Shown here piece by piece: positions 17,667-27,276 of a stretch of 64,000 nt of DNA. A model generated the notes under the pieces. That model was not told the DNA's origin. It was given only the letters and a program-made list of their open reading frames with translations, and did not search any database. This DNA is from Sideroxydans lithotrophicus (GTDB taxonomy: Bacteria; Pseudomonadota; Gammaproteobacteria; Burkholderiales; Gallionellaceae), in assembly GCA_020723185.1 (NCBI GenBank), contig DYJI01000001.1, forward strand, positions 414,356 through 478,355, written 5' to 3'. The translations under genes were made by a program, and so were the position numbers. Numbering within the stretch: position 1 is the stretch's first letter; each line of letters starts with the position of its first letter.

Positions 17667-18617
17667 ATGAATCTTCGGTATCTATTAAATCGGAAGTGCA
17701 TATTAACTTTCGCTAAGCCCGCTAGCCGCTCGTGGGACATCTTTATATCCGCATACAACGGCGCGGAACGAGTGCAGCAAGTATTTGAGCAAATAGTGGC
17801 AGGCAGGAAATTTTGGGTAGTGCTACCAGAATACGGTTACACAAATGATGAATTGCCAAAGCAGCCAGAAGTGATTTCCTTTACGGGAGGCAATGAGGCA
17901 GACGTAATCATAGGACTAATAAAAGAACGTATCGGTATAGATGCCCTCAGAGGGAAGGCAATCTGCATAGACATCACTGGCTTTATGCGACCGCACATTC
18001 TTTTCCTTGTCCAGTACCTACAGACAGCAGGCATAACATCATTCGACATGATTTATACAGAGCCGGAGCAGTATGGGCGCAAGGAAGATACCGATTTCTC
18101 ACAAGACGTGTGCATGGTGCGCCAAGTTTCCGGATTTGAGGGCACTCATAATGATGACATTGCAGACGACATATTAATCGTAGGTGTTGGATACGATGAC
18201 CAGCTTATTTCTAGAGTCGTAAATGAGAAAGATGGCGCAAAACTTTTTCAACTGCGAAGCTTACCTTCCTTGAGCGCTGATATGTACCAAGAAAGTATCC
18301 TGCGGCTTGATAAGACCCCTCTAGCGGACAACCCCGATATGGAAGATCGGGTGTTTTTTGCTCCAGCAAATGATCCGTTTGTGGTAGCAACGGAACTGTC
18401 CGATAAACTGCAGCATCTTCGTGCTCGGAATTCGGTCGGCAATATTTACCTTAGCCCACTCGCCACAAAGCCGCAAGCTCTTGGGTTCGCTATTTTTTTT
18501 ATATCAGAGCTAAAGGCCGAGCCGGCTAGCATCATATTCCCCTTCTCTACATCTTACTCAAAAGAGACAAGTGCAGGGGTTGGGCGAACTTGGTGTTACG
18601 AGATTCGATTAGCCTGA
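17667..18617 (+). CDS. Unrecognised protein, fourth gene of the conflict operon
   Basis: About 316 residues from the ATG at 17667, which has a GAAGAAAG ribosome binding site; an in-frame start at 17619 would overlap the ATPase gene. The sequence alternates strands and helices: AICIDITGFMRPHILFLVQY near 95-115, ILIVGVGYDD near 175, and a C-terminal FPFSTSYSKET segment. This suggests a Rossmann-like alpha/beta fold, but I recognise no catalytic motif. Its position as the last gene of the operon makes it a candidate effector or adaptor. Confidence 0.6.
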   Translation: MNLRYLLNRKCILTFAKPASRSWDIFISAYNGAERVQQVFEQIVAGRKFWVVLPEYGYTNDELPKQPEVISFTGGNEADVIIGLIKERIGIDALRGKAICIDITGFMRPHILFLVQYLQTAGITSFDMIYTEPEQYGRKEDTDFSQDVCMVRQVSGFEGTHNDDIADDILIVGVGYDDQLISRVVNEKDGAKLFQLRSLPSLSADMYQESILRLDKTPLADNPDMEDRVFFAPANDPFVVATELSDKLQHLRARNSVGNIYLSPLATKPQALGFAIFFISELKAEPASIIFPFSTSYSKETSAGVGRTWCYEIRLA

Positions 18618-18822
18618 GCCCTTGCTGTCAATCTTAGTTAGGAATCGGTATATAAGCCGTGCTAACTACTGGGTCGTTCTTTTCGCATTGAAGACTTGAT
18701 GCATTATCCCGATTTAGGCATATAGGCGCTGGGGATGACTGATGATAGTCTTCGGCAATGTCTGCCTTGCCTTCAATAGGTATAAGAACTTCGCAGTAGC
18801 ACTCAAACAGAAAAAACAAAAA

Positions 18823-20970
18823 ATGTCCCAACTCCAGCACATCGAAGCTATCGAAAAACGCCTGTGGAAAGCCGCTGACACTTTGCGCTCCAACTCGGAA
18901 CTGGCCAGCAACGAATACTTCATGCCCGTGATGGGCCTGATCTTTCTGCGCCACGCCTACAGCCGCTATCTAGGCGTTAAGGATGAGATCGTCAAAACCT
19001 TGCCTAGCCGTGGCGGTAAAACCCGCGACTTGACCAAGGAAGATTTTTCCCAGAAGGGCGCGATCTTCCTTAACGCCGCCGCCCAGTTCGACCATCTGGT
19101 AACCCTCAGCGATGCCGACGACCGCGCCGAGGCAATCATCACTGCGATGGAGTCGATCGAGAAAGACTATACAGGCCTTACTGGTCAGCTGCCCAAGGAG
19201 GAGTATCGCAATATTCCCAATGACGTACTGGGCCAATTGTTGCGCACCCTCAACCCTGATGAACTGAAGAAGGCAGACGGCGACATCTTTGGTCGCATCT
19301 ATGAATACTTCCTCACTCAATTCGCCGATGTGGGTGCGCATGATGGCGGAGAGTTTTTCACACCTGTCTCTCTGGTACAGTTGATTGTCAACATTATCGA
19401 GCCCAGCCACGGCAAGGTGCTCGACCCCGCTTGCGGCTCCGGGGGCATGTTTGTGCAGAGCGCGCACTTTGTAGAACACCAGCACAAGAACCCCGGCACC
19501 GAGCTCACTTTCTACGGCCACGAAAAAAACAAAACTACCACCCGTCTGGCCAAGATGAATCTTCGCGTTCACGGTCTGGAAGGCAACATCGCAGGTGGCG
19601 TACTGACTTATTACGACGATCCGCACGATGGTTTGTGGAGCAATGTCGATTTCGTCATGGCCAATCCGCCGTTCAACATCGACGAGGTAGACGCCGGCAA
19701 GATCAAAACCGACCGCCGGCTGCCCTTCGGCCTACCCGGAGTCAATAAAGGTGGCAAGGTCTCCAACGGCAACTACCTGTGGATTTCCTACTTCTACAGC
19801 TACCTGAATGAAAAAGGCCGCGCCGGATTCGTTATGTCCTCCCAGGCCTCAAGCGCCGGGGGCGGCGAGGCGGCGGTGCGCCAGGCATTGGTCGAGACCG
19901 GCCACGTGGATGCGATGGTGGACATCCGTTCCAACTTCTTCTACACCCGCACCGTGCCGTGCCAGTTATGGTTCCTCAACAAGGACAAACCCAAGGCACA
20001 TAAAGACAAGGTGCTGATGCTCGACGCCCGCCAGGTCTACCGCAAGGTTACGCGCAAAATTTACGATTTCAGCCCCGAGCAACTGGCCAACCTCACCAGT
20101 ATCGTCTGGCTCTACCGTGGTGAACGCGAGCGGTTTATCGAACTGGTGCAAAGCCACATCCAGAATTGCCTAGACCACGCTTGGTATGCCTACGTCATGG
20201 ATGTGGAGCAAGACGGCGAGACGCTCGAAGTCCGCCCCATGGACGATTGCATCGGGGTGCTGCAAGAGATCGAGCAGGCCATCACCCCGTTCTATGAAAA
20301 ACAGGGCGACGAGCAGCGGGCACATCTGAAGGAGTTCAGCGCCGTCCTATCTACGCTCAGTGAAGACAGCATTGCCTTCGACAAGGCCATCGACAAGGCT
20401 GTTGCCAAGTGGGAAAAGGGGGGCTTCGACAACGCTGAACAGCTCAACAAACTGATCGAGCAAGGCGGCATGGTTGAGCAATCGGCCGAGACCGCTCGCG
20501 ACCTGATCAAACAACTGGACCTCACCTGCAAGCTTGCCGGCCGCCTGATTGATGCTGCGGAAAAAGAACTCGCCGCTAAAGACGATGAAAGCTGGGACAG
20601 CAAACACATCAGCTCCGGCCGCGACAGCCTGAAAAAACAGGCCGAGGCCACCCGCGTCGAGGCAGTGGAACAGCTCAAGCAGCTGCGCTACTTCTATAAA
20701 CAGGCTCACTGGCTGTTAAGCCGCTTCCCCGATGCCGAGCTGGTGGATGTGGAAGGGCTGGTCAAGTTGGTGGACATCAAGGAAATCAAGGCCAACGACT
20801 GGAGCCTCACTCCTGGTCGCTACGTCGGTGTCGCCCCGGAAGAAGAGGATGATGACTTCGACTTCGAAGAGACCCTGCGCGATATCCATGTCGAGCTGCA
20901 AGGCCTGAATGAAGAGGCGGTGGCGTTGGCGGAGAAGATTGCCCAGAACTTTCGGGAGTTGGGGGTATGA
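18823..20970 (+). CDS. hsdM: Type I restriction-modification methyltransferase subunit HsdM
   Basis: The 715-residue product starts with the HsdM N-terminal helical domain (MSQLQHIEAIEKRLW), followed by the N6-adenine methyltransferase domain. The SAM motif is DPACGSGGMF (about 205-214) and the catalytic motif is NPPFN (near 285). The C-terminal 250 residues are rich in charged helices, probably coiled coil, and make it longer than classic HsdM. An in-frame ATG at 18742 exists, but the family start is at 18823. hsdM, hsdS and hsdR overlap by 4 bp each. Composition is more GC-rich than the operon upstream, so this is a separate acquisition. Confidence 0.95.
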   Translation: MSQLQHIEAIEKRLWKAADTLRSNSELASNEYFMPVMGLIFLRHAYSRYLGVKDEIVKTLPSRGGKTRDLTKEDFSQKGAIFLNAAAQFDHLVTLSDADDRAEAIITAMESIEKDYTGLTGQLPKEEYRNIPNDVLGQLLRTLNPDELKKADGDIFGRIYEYFLTQFADVGAHDGGEFFTPVSLVQLIVNIIEPSHGKVLDPACGSGGMFVQSAHFVEHQHKNPGTELTFYGHEKNKTTTRLAKMNLRVHGLEGNIAGGVLTYYDDPHDGLWSNVDFVMANPPFNIDEVDAGKIKTDRRLPFGLPGVNKGGKVSNGNYLWISYFYSYLNEKGRAGFVMSSQASSAGGGEAAVRQALVETGHVDAMVDIRSNFFYTRTVPCQLWFLNKDKPKAHKDKVLMLDARQVYRKVTRKIYDFSPEQLANLTSIVWLYRGERERFIELVQSHIQNCLDHAWYAYVMDVEQDGETLEVRPMDDCIGVLQEIEQAITPFYEKQGDEQRAHLKEFSAVLSTLSEDSIAFDKAIDKAVAKWEKGGFDNAEQLNKLIEQGGMVEQSAETARDLIKQLDLTCKLAGRLIDAAEKELAAKDDESWDSKHISSGRDSLKKQAEATRVEAVEQLKQLRYFYKQAHWLLSRFPDAELVDVEGLVKLVDIKEIKANDWSLTPGRYVGVAPEEEDDDFDFEETLRDIHVELQGLNEEAVALAEKIAQNFRELGV

Positions 20971-22154
20971 GTTGGGAAGTGGTTACATTAGATGAGGTTT
21001 GCTCTACTCAATATGGATACACTGCTTCAGCAACGGAAGATGCAGTTGGCCCCAAGTTTTTACGAATTACAGATATTGTTCCAGATGCGATCGATTGGCG
21101 AAGTGTTCCGTATTGCCAAATTGATGAAAGTAGTTACAAAAAATACAAACTAAATGTAGGTGACATAGTAATTGCAAGAACAGGCAATACGACAGGATAT
21201 GCAAAACTAATTCGTGAACAAGAAAATGCCGTTTTTGCATCCTACTTAGTCAGGTTAAAGCTAGACTTGGCGAAGTGTGTTCCAGGATTTGTTGGGAGAC
21301 TAATAGAGTCGAGCCACTACAAACAGTACGTGAATAGCGTTAAGGGTGGTGCCGCGCAAGGGAATGCAAATGCAAGGACTTTGACACTATTTAAGTTTCG
21401 GCTGCCACCAACAGATGTGCAGGAAAGAATTGCTGAGATACTTGAATACTACGACGACCTAATCGAAAACAACCGCCGCCGCATTCAGTTGATGGAAGAG
21501 TCCGCTCGTTTGCTTTACAAGGAGTGGTTCGTGCAGATGCGCTTCCCAGGTCATGAGCATGTCAAAATTATTGATGGTGTGCCGGAGGGATGGGAAAGGA
21601 AGAATCTCGATGAACTGTGTTATCAAGTCAAGGTGAGCATTGATCCATCTGAAGTTGAAGAAGGTACACCTTACATTGGCTTGGAACATATTCCGAGGCG
21701 TTCTATTACCCTGTCTGAGTGGGAAACTGCTGAGAAAGTGACTAGCGGGAAATATTCGTATCAGGAAGGCGACATCATTTTTGGGAAAATCAGGCCCTAT
21801 TTTCACAAAGTTGGTTTTGCGCTTACGAGTGGCATTACCTCTTCCGATGCAATTGTTATCAGACCACATCAGGCTAAGCATTACGCTTATCTTTTGATGT
21901 TAATTTCAAGCGATCAATTTGTTGCTTTGGCATCCCAGACAGTGAAAGAGGGTTCGAAGATGCCACGCGCTGATTGGACGTTCTTATCTCAACAATACTT
22001 TTTAGTTCCGAGCGGTTCTCTGCTGGAAGTTTTTCAAGAGCAAATTGCAACAATTGTTAAACAGCTAAAGGTTCTATCCTTTCAGAATAAGCAGCTCGCC
22101 CAAGCCCGCGACATCCTCCTCCCACGCCTGTTGAATGGAGAGCTGGCTGTATGA
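20967..22154 (+). CDS. hsdS: Type I restriction specificity subunit HsdS
   Basis: The 395-residue protein has two target-recognition domains (about 1-150 and 200-340), each followed by a conserved helical region (QERIAEILEYYDDLIENNRR near 150-175 and QLAQARDILLPRLLNG at the end). HsdS defines the bipartite DNA target and bridges the methylase and nuclease subunits. AT content is clearly higher here than in hsdM and hsdR, common for specificity genes that swap recognition domains. The target sequence cannot be read from the protein. Confidence 0.93.
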   Translation: MSWEVVTLDEVCSTQYGYTASATEDAVGPKFLRITDIVPDAIDWRSVPYCQIDESSYKKYKLNVGDIVIARTGNTTGYAKLIREQENAVFASYLVRLKLDLAKCVPGFVGRLIESSHYKQYVNSVKGGAAQGNANARTLTLFKFRLPPTDVQERIAEILEYYDDLIENNRRRIQLMEESARLLYKEWFVQMRFPGHEHVKIIDGVPEGWERKNLDELCYQVKVSIDPSEVEEGTPYIGLEHIPRRSITLSEWETAEKVTSGKYSYQEGDIIFGKIRPYFHKVGFALTSGITSSDAIVIRPHQAKHYAYLLMLISSDQFVALASQTVKEGSKMPRADWTFLSQQYFLVPSGSLLEVFQEQIATIVKQLKVLSFQNKQLAQARDILLPRLLNGELAV

Positions 22155-25100
22155 ACACCATGACGGAAGACGCCCTGGTGCAGCAAACCACTGCGGACTA
22201 TCTACTCCGCAATTTGCACTGGAATGATTCCGTCTACGCCATGGATGAGACGCTGGGCAAGGAGGGCACGCTCGGGCGCGAGAGCGAGAAGGAGCTTGTG
22301 TTGGGCCGCTACCTGGGTGAGGCGTTGATGCGTCTGAACCCCGGCTTGCCTACAGAAGCATATCGCGACGCGATGCGCCAGATCATGGATGTGAATCTGG
22401 CTCTGTCACTACTCTCCATTAATCAGGAGAAGGACAAACTCTACAAGAGCGGGGTTCTGGCGAGCTACCGCGACGACAATGGCGAACGCCAGCGCAAGAC
22501 GCTGCGCATCTTCGATTTCGACAAGCCGGACAACAACCATTTTCTGATCGTGCGCGAGCTGTGGGTGAAGGGCGACATCTACCGCCGCCGTGCCGATCTG
22601 GTGGGTTTTGTGAATGGCATCCCGCTGCTGTTCATGGAGGTGAAAAACCTGCACAAGGATGTGAAGGCAGCCTTTGAGCAGAATTTCTGCGACTACAAAG
22701 ACACCGTGCCCCATCTGTTCCACCACAACGCCTTTGTCATTCTCGGCAACGGCGTGGAGGCCAAGCTCGGTTCGCTCTCGTCCAGATATGAACACTTCAA
22801 CGACTGGAAACGGCTCGAAGAGGATGAGCCTGGCGTGGTGGATATGGAGACGCTGCTCAAGGGGGTGTGCAGCAAGGCCAATCTGCTCGACTTATTTGAG
22901 AACTACACAATCTTCGATGACTCAAGCGGCAGGCTGATCAAAATCGTCGCCCGCAATCACCAGTACCTCGGCGTGAACCGCGCCATCGAGGCGGTGAAAA
23001 ATCGTGAAAACCTGGAAGGCAAGCTGGGGGTGTTCTGGCATACCCAGGGCTCGGGCAAATCATATTCCATCGCCTTCTTCGCCAAGAAGGTGCATCGCAA
23101 GCTGGGCGGTAACTTCACCTTTCTGGTGCTCACCGACCGTGAAGATCTGGATACGCAAATCTACAAGACATTTGCCGGGGTCGGGCTGGTGGATAACGAC
23201 CGCGATCCTTGCCGCGCAGCCAGCGGCAGACATCTGGATGAGTTGCTGGGCCAGCACAAAGCCTTTGTCTTTTCGCTGATCCAGAAATTCAATGATAAGG
23301 ATATGACCGGTTCGGAGCGTGACGACATCATCGTTATCACTGACGAGGCCCACCGCACTCAGTACGGCGATCTGTCACTCAACATGCGCAATGCCCTGCC
23401 CAATGCCAGCTACATGGGCTTTACCGGCACGCCTTTGCTGAAAGACGACGAGATCACCCGCAAGGTGTTCGGGGAATACGTCTCCACCTATGATTTCCAG
23501 CGGGCGGTAGAGGATAAGGCCACCGTGCCTTTGTACTACGATGCCCGTGGCGAGAAACTGCATTTTAGCTATGAGGGTGAAGAGTATTCGGTGGCCGACC
23601 CAAAGGGGCTGAATGAGAAGATCGCCGAAAAGATCGAAGAGTTTGATATTCAAGATGTGGATGTGCAGCAGCGGCTGGAACGTGAGCTAAAGCGCGATTA
23701 CCACATCATCACCTCCACCAGCCGCCTAGAGCAGATCGCTGCCGATTTTGTCGAGCATTATGTGACGGGATGGGAGAGCGGCAAGGCGATGATGGTCTGT
23801 ATCGACAAGCTCACCTGTGTGCGCATGCATGACCTGATTATGGTGAAGTGGCGCGAGAAGCAACTGCAACTGGACAAGCGCCTGCGCACAGAGCGTGTGG
23901 ACGAGCAGGAGATGATTTTCCGCGAGCGCCAGGTGCGCTGGATGGATGAGACCAAAATCGCAGTGGTGGTGAGTGAAGAGCAGGGCGAGGTGGCGAGGTT
24001 CGAAAGATGGCATCTGGACATCACACCGCACCGCAAGCTGTTGAAGGATGGCTTCAAGGGCGAAGACGGCAAGCGTATCGATCTCGAAGAAGCCTTCAAG
24101 AAAGAGGATCACCCCTTCCGTGTCGCCATCGTCTGCGCCATGTGGCTCACCGGCTTTGATGTGCCGACGCTTTCGACCTTGTATCTGGACAAGCCGCTCA
24201 AGGCCCACACCCTGATGCAGGCGATCGCACGCGCCAACCGCGTGGCTGAGGGCAAGAACAATGGTCTGATCGTTGACTACTGCGGCATCCTGAAAAACCT
24301 GCGCAAGGCACTGGCCGATTTCGCAGGGGCAGGAGACGATGGACGCCTAGGGGGAGATAACCCGCAAGACCCGACACGCCCCAAAGAAGAGCTGCTGGCT
24401 GAGTTGGGCGAGGCGATCATGATGGTAAAGACCTTCTTGTCGGATCGCGGCTTTTCAACAAGCACAATTACTGGGGCCGAGGGCTTTGGTCGCAATGCCG
24501 CCATCATGCAAGCCAAAGAGGCGATCAATGAAGACGACCAGACCCGCAAGCAGTTCGAGGTGATGGCGCGGGAGGTATTCAAGAAGTTCAAGGCCTGCAT
24601 CAACATCCGCCCGCAGATCAACGACTTCCGTATCGACCGCGATGTGATCAACATCATCTACAAGGCCTTGCAGAAGGACAGGGAGAGCGCGGACATCAGC
24701 CAGATCATGATGGAACTGCACAAGCTGGTGGATAACTCTGTCGAAGTAACGAGATCAGAGGTGGGTGAAAGCAAGGTGTACGACATCAGCCAGATCGACT
24801 TTGAGCGCCTGCGCCAGGAGTTCGCCCGCATTGCCAACAAGAAGACCACAGTGGTCAACCTGCGCGATGCCTTGGCAGCACGCTTGGCCCAACTGATGCA
24901 GCAAAACCCGCTGCGTACCGATTTCCAGAAGCACTTTGAAGAGATCGTGGACGGCTACAACAGCGAAAAGGATCGAGTCACTATCGAACGTACCTTTGAA
25001 GCCCTACTGAAGTTTCACAATGAACTGACAGAGGAAGAATCTCGCGCCATGAGTGAAAATCTCAGCGACGAGACGCTGGTGTTTTTCGATATGCTGAAAA

Positions 25101-25381
25101 AACCCACGCTATCCAGAAAAGAGATCGACCGCATCAAAAAGGTGGCGGTCGATCTGCTCGATACCCTGAAAAAAGAGAAGCTCAACATCGACAACTGGCG
25201 CGAAAAAGAGAGCACCCGCGATGCGGTGCGGCAGCGTATCTATGATTATCTCTACGATGACAGAACAGGCCTTCCGGTAGACAGCTACGAGGAAGATGAG
25301 ATCAAAGGCATTACAGAACTGCTGTTTAACCACGTTTACCGGGTTTACCCAAAGGTTCCTTCGCCGATATATTTTAATTAG
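22151..25381 (+). CDS. hsdR: Type I restriction endonuclease subunit HsdR
   Basis: The 1076-residue motor-nuclease has an N-terminal PD-(D/E)XK nuclease (RADLVGFVNGIPLLFMEVKN, about 147-166), then SF2 helicase motifs: Walker A TQGSGKS near 300, TDEAHR near 395, and GFTGTP near 420. The C-terminus has helical assembly segments. It cleaves unmethylated DNA after translocation, in complex with HsdM and HsdS. It appears full length with no frameshift. Its start overlaps the hsdS stop (ATGA). Confidence 0.95.
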   Translation: MNTMTEDALVQQTTADYLLRNLHWNDSVYAMDETLGKEGTLGRESEKELVLGRYLGEALMRLNPGLPTEAYRDAMRQIMDVNLALSLLSINQEKDKLYKSGVLASYRDDNGERQRKTLRIFDFDKPDNNHFLIVRELWVKGDIYRRRADLVGFVNGIPLLFMEVKNLHKDVKAAFEQNFCDYKDTVPHLFHHNAFVILGNGVEAKLGSLSSRYEHFNDWKRLEEDEPGVVDMETLLKGVCSKANLLDLFENYTIFDDSSGRLIKIVARNHQYLGVNRAIEAVKNRENLEGKLGVFWHTQGSGKSYSIAFFAKKVHRKLGGNFTFLVLTDREDLDTQIYKTFAGVGLVDNDRDPCRAASGRHLDELLGQHKAFVFSLIQKFNDKDMTGSERDDIIVITDEAHRTQYGDLSLNMRNALPNASYMGFTGTPLLKDDEITRKVFGEYVSTYDFQRAVEDKATVPLYYDARGEKLHFSYEGEEYSVADPKGLNEKIAEKIEEFDIQDVDVQQRLERELKRDYHIITSTSRLEQIAADFVEHYVTGWESGKAMMVCIDKLTCVRMHDLIMVKWREKQLQLDKRLRTERVDEQEMIFRERQVRWMDETKIAVVVSEEQGEVARFERWHLDITPHRKLLKDGFKGEDGKRIDLEEAFKKEDHPFRVAIVCAMWLTGFDVPTLSTLYLDKPLKAHTLMQAIARANRVAEGKNNGLIVDYCGILKNLRKALADFAGAGDDGRLGGDNPQDPTRPKEELLAELGEAIMMVKTFLSDRGFSTSTITGAEGFGRNAAIMQAKEAINEDDQTRKQFEVMAREVFKKFKACINIRPQINDFRIDRDVINIIYKALQKDRESADISQIMMELHKLVDNSVEVTRSEVGESKVYDISQIDFERLRQEFARIANKKTTVVNLRDALAARLAQLMQQNPLRTDFQKHFEEIVDGYNSEKDRVTIERTFEALLKFHNELTEEESRAMSENLSDETLVFFDMLKKPTLSRKEIDRIKKVAVDLLDTLKKEKLNIDNWREKESTRDAVRQRIYDYLYDDRTGLPVDSYEEDEIKGITELLFNHVYRVYPKVPSPIYFN

Positions 25382-26082
25382 GCCGAAAGGATTCTAGTTT
25401 TCTCATCCCTGCTGTGTTGTCGATCTAATATCTATTGTGAGCCATCAAGTTGCTCCTTTAGGAAAGGCCGGCTAATTGCATTCAGAGGTTGGATAGCGAA
25501 GATTTCAAAGTCCAGCTCGATTCCGTGTACAGGTTGGAATCGGCCTCTCATATGCAACCTAACTAAACTCCAATTGGTTGAACTTAGCACATGGTGGATA
25601 CGCCAGCTTCAGACTGACAACGGACGCTCAGGCTTCGCGGCCCACCGACAGCAGCTCGGCCGTAGCTGCCGGTGGCATCTAGATTCGCCAACGGCCTGTA
25701 TGTAATCAACACCCGCCATAGGCACTGGGGAAATACCTAACGGCTGCTTTCTCGAAACAAGACTGCGTGCCTTTAACCCACTTCCATCCTTAGCGAATTG
25801 CTGCAATGTGGCAGTCCAATCACGATTGCGCACTTCAGAAGTGTGAGTCTTCTTCGTATTTATATTCATCAGGATTGACACAAATCATTCCTTCGGTTTT
25901 TCAAAACCGCTACTTCCGTTATTGGCAGACTTTACTGACGTGCGCTTTGTGATGGGTGGAAGCAAACTTTCCACTCTCTTCGTATCTATGCCTGTCCGAT
26001 TGGCAGGACTTCAAAATGCTTACTCGCCGTGGATGTTCGCTAACTCTCTAATTAAATGAATAAACTCTAATTACCTTCGGAG
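25382..26082. other. Gene-free junction between restriction operon and hydrogenase island
   Basis: About 700 bp without a convincing gene. A 90-codon minus-strand frame at 25609-25881 has no family features and no clear ribosome binding site. The segment 25645-25685 holds a GC-rich inverted-looking sequence (CCGACAG...GGCCG...GCTGCCGGTGG), and a similar arrangement occurs after tatC near 52946-52976. The right part (25,880-26,080) is AT-rich and is probably the upstream activation region of the hupS promoter. Confidence 0.5.
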
Positions 26083-26098
26083 TGGCACAGAACTTGTT
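26083..26098 (+). promoter_or_regulatory. Sigma-54-like promoter of hupSLC
   Basis: TGGCACAGAACTTGTT fits the sigma-54 consensus TGGCAC-N5-TTGCW with a single deviation (GT instead of GC at -12). The hupS start is about 88 bp downstream. The island encodes an NtrC-family activator (hoxA), and hydrogenase operons in related bacteria are sigma-54 dependent, which supports this call. Confidence 0.7.
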
Positions 26099-26185
26099 CT
26101 ATCAAGAGCGCAAGGATGATTTTCCGTCAGGGGCGGACGGTTGATTGTGAGAGTGATTGCCTATGCTGATAAAGGGAGAAGAGAA

Positions 26186-27274
26186 ATGTCGATCGAAACA
26201 TTTTATGAGGTGATGCGGAGGCAGGGTATTTCGCGCCGTAGTTTTTTGAAGTTTTGTAGTTTGACAGCCGCATCTTTGGGGCTGGCACCGTCGTTTGCGC
26301 CCAAGATCGCGCATGCGATGGAAACCAAGCCGCGTACGCCAGTCATTTGGTTACATGGTCTGGAATGTACCTGTTGTTCAGAATCCTTCATTCGTTCGGC
26401 GCATCCATTAGCAAAAGATGTGGTGCTGTCGATGCTCTCGTTAGATTACGACGATACCTTGATGGTTGCAGCGGGTCATCAAGCTGAGGAGATCCTTGCC
26501 GAGATCAGAAAGAAATACAAAGGCAACTTCATCTTGGCGGTGGAAGGCAATCCACCTTTGAATGAAGATGGGATGTTCTGTATCCATGGTGGACGTCCTT
26601 TTGTTGAAGTGCTGAAAGAAACTGCTGCTGATGCTAAAGCAATCATCTCGTGGGGTGCCTGTGCTTCTTGGGGGTGTGTGCAAGCGGCCAAGCCGAATCC
26701 GACTCGTGCCACACCAGTACATAAAGTTATTACTGATAAACCCATCATCAAAGTACCAGGATGTCCACCTATCGCTGAAGTGATGACGGCAGTGGTCACC
26801 TACATGTTGACCTTTGATCGCATCCCCGAGTTGGATCGCCAAGGTCGTCCGAAGATGTTCTACGGGCAGCGTATCCACGATAAATGTTATCGCCGTCCAC
26901 ACTTTGATGCGGGCCAGTTCGTCGAAGAGTGGGATGACGAAGCCGCACGCAAAGGATATTGCCTCTACAAGATGGGTTGTAAAGGGCCGACCACCTACAA
27001 CGCTTGTTCTACGGTGCGTTGGAATGGAGGCGTTTCTTTCCCGATTCAGTCTGGTCATGGATGTATTGGATGTTCAGAGGATGGGTTCTGGGATAAGGGT
27101 GGATTCTATGATCGCGTCACAGACATCAAGCAGTTTGGCGTGGAGTCCAATGCCGATACGATCGGCGCAACGGTGGCAGGCGTGGCTGGAGCAGCAGTTG
27201 TTGCCCATGCCGCAGTAAGTGCCTTGAGTCGTGCGCGTAGCGGTTCGAATGATCAGAACAATGGAGGCAAGTAA
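26186..27274 (+). CDS. hupS: Uptake [NiFe]-hydrogenase small subunit, oxygen-tolerant type
   Basis: The 362-residue electron-transfer subunit starts with a Tat signal (SRRSFLKF, R17-R18) and a probable cleavage site after AHA near 44. The proximal cluster region has CTCC (C61, C63, C64) and GACASWGC (C159, C164). C63 and C164 are the two extra cysteines known from membrane-bound group 1d hydrogenases, which hold an oxygen-tolerant [4Fe-3S] cluster. A hydrophobic C-terminal helix (about 318-345) would anchor it in the membrane next to cytochrome b. I chose the ATG at 26186, behind GGGAGAAGAG, over one at 26141. It forms an operon with hupL (2-bp gap). Confidence 0.96.
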   Translation: MSIETFYEVMRRQGISRRSFLKFCSLTAASLGLAPSFAPKIAHAMETKPRTPVIWLHGLECTCCSESFIRSAHPLAKDVVLSMLSLDYDDTLMVAAGHQAEEILAEIRKKYKGNFILAVEGNPPLNEDGMFCIHGGRPFVEVLKETAADAKAIISWGACASWGCVQAAKPNPTRATPVHKVITDKPIIKVPGCPPIAEVMTAVVTYMLTFDRIPELDRQGRPKMFYGQRIHDKCYRRPHFDAGQFVEEWDDEAARKGYCLYKMGCKGPTTYNACSTVRWNGGVSFPIQSGHGCIGCSEDGFWDKGGFYDRVTDIKQFGVESNADTIGATVAGVAGAAVVAHAAVSALSRARSGSNDQNNGGK

Positions 27275-27276
27275 TC

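Noticed and set aside
25609..25881. Minus-strand 90-codon frame in the gap before the hydrogenase genes
   Set aside because: No family features, no clear ribosome binding site, low-complexity GC-rich repeat at one end.
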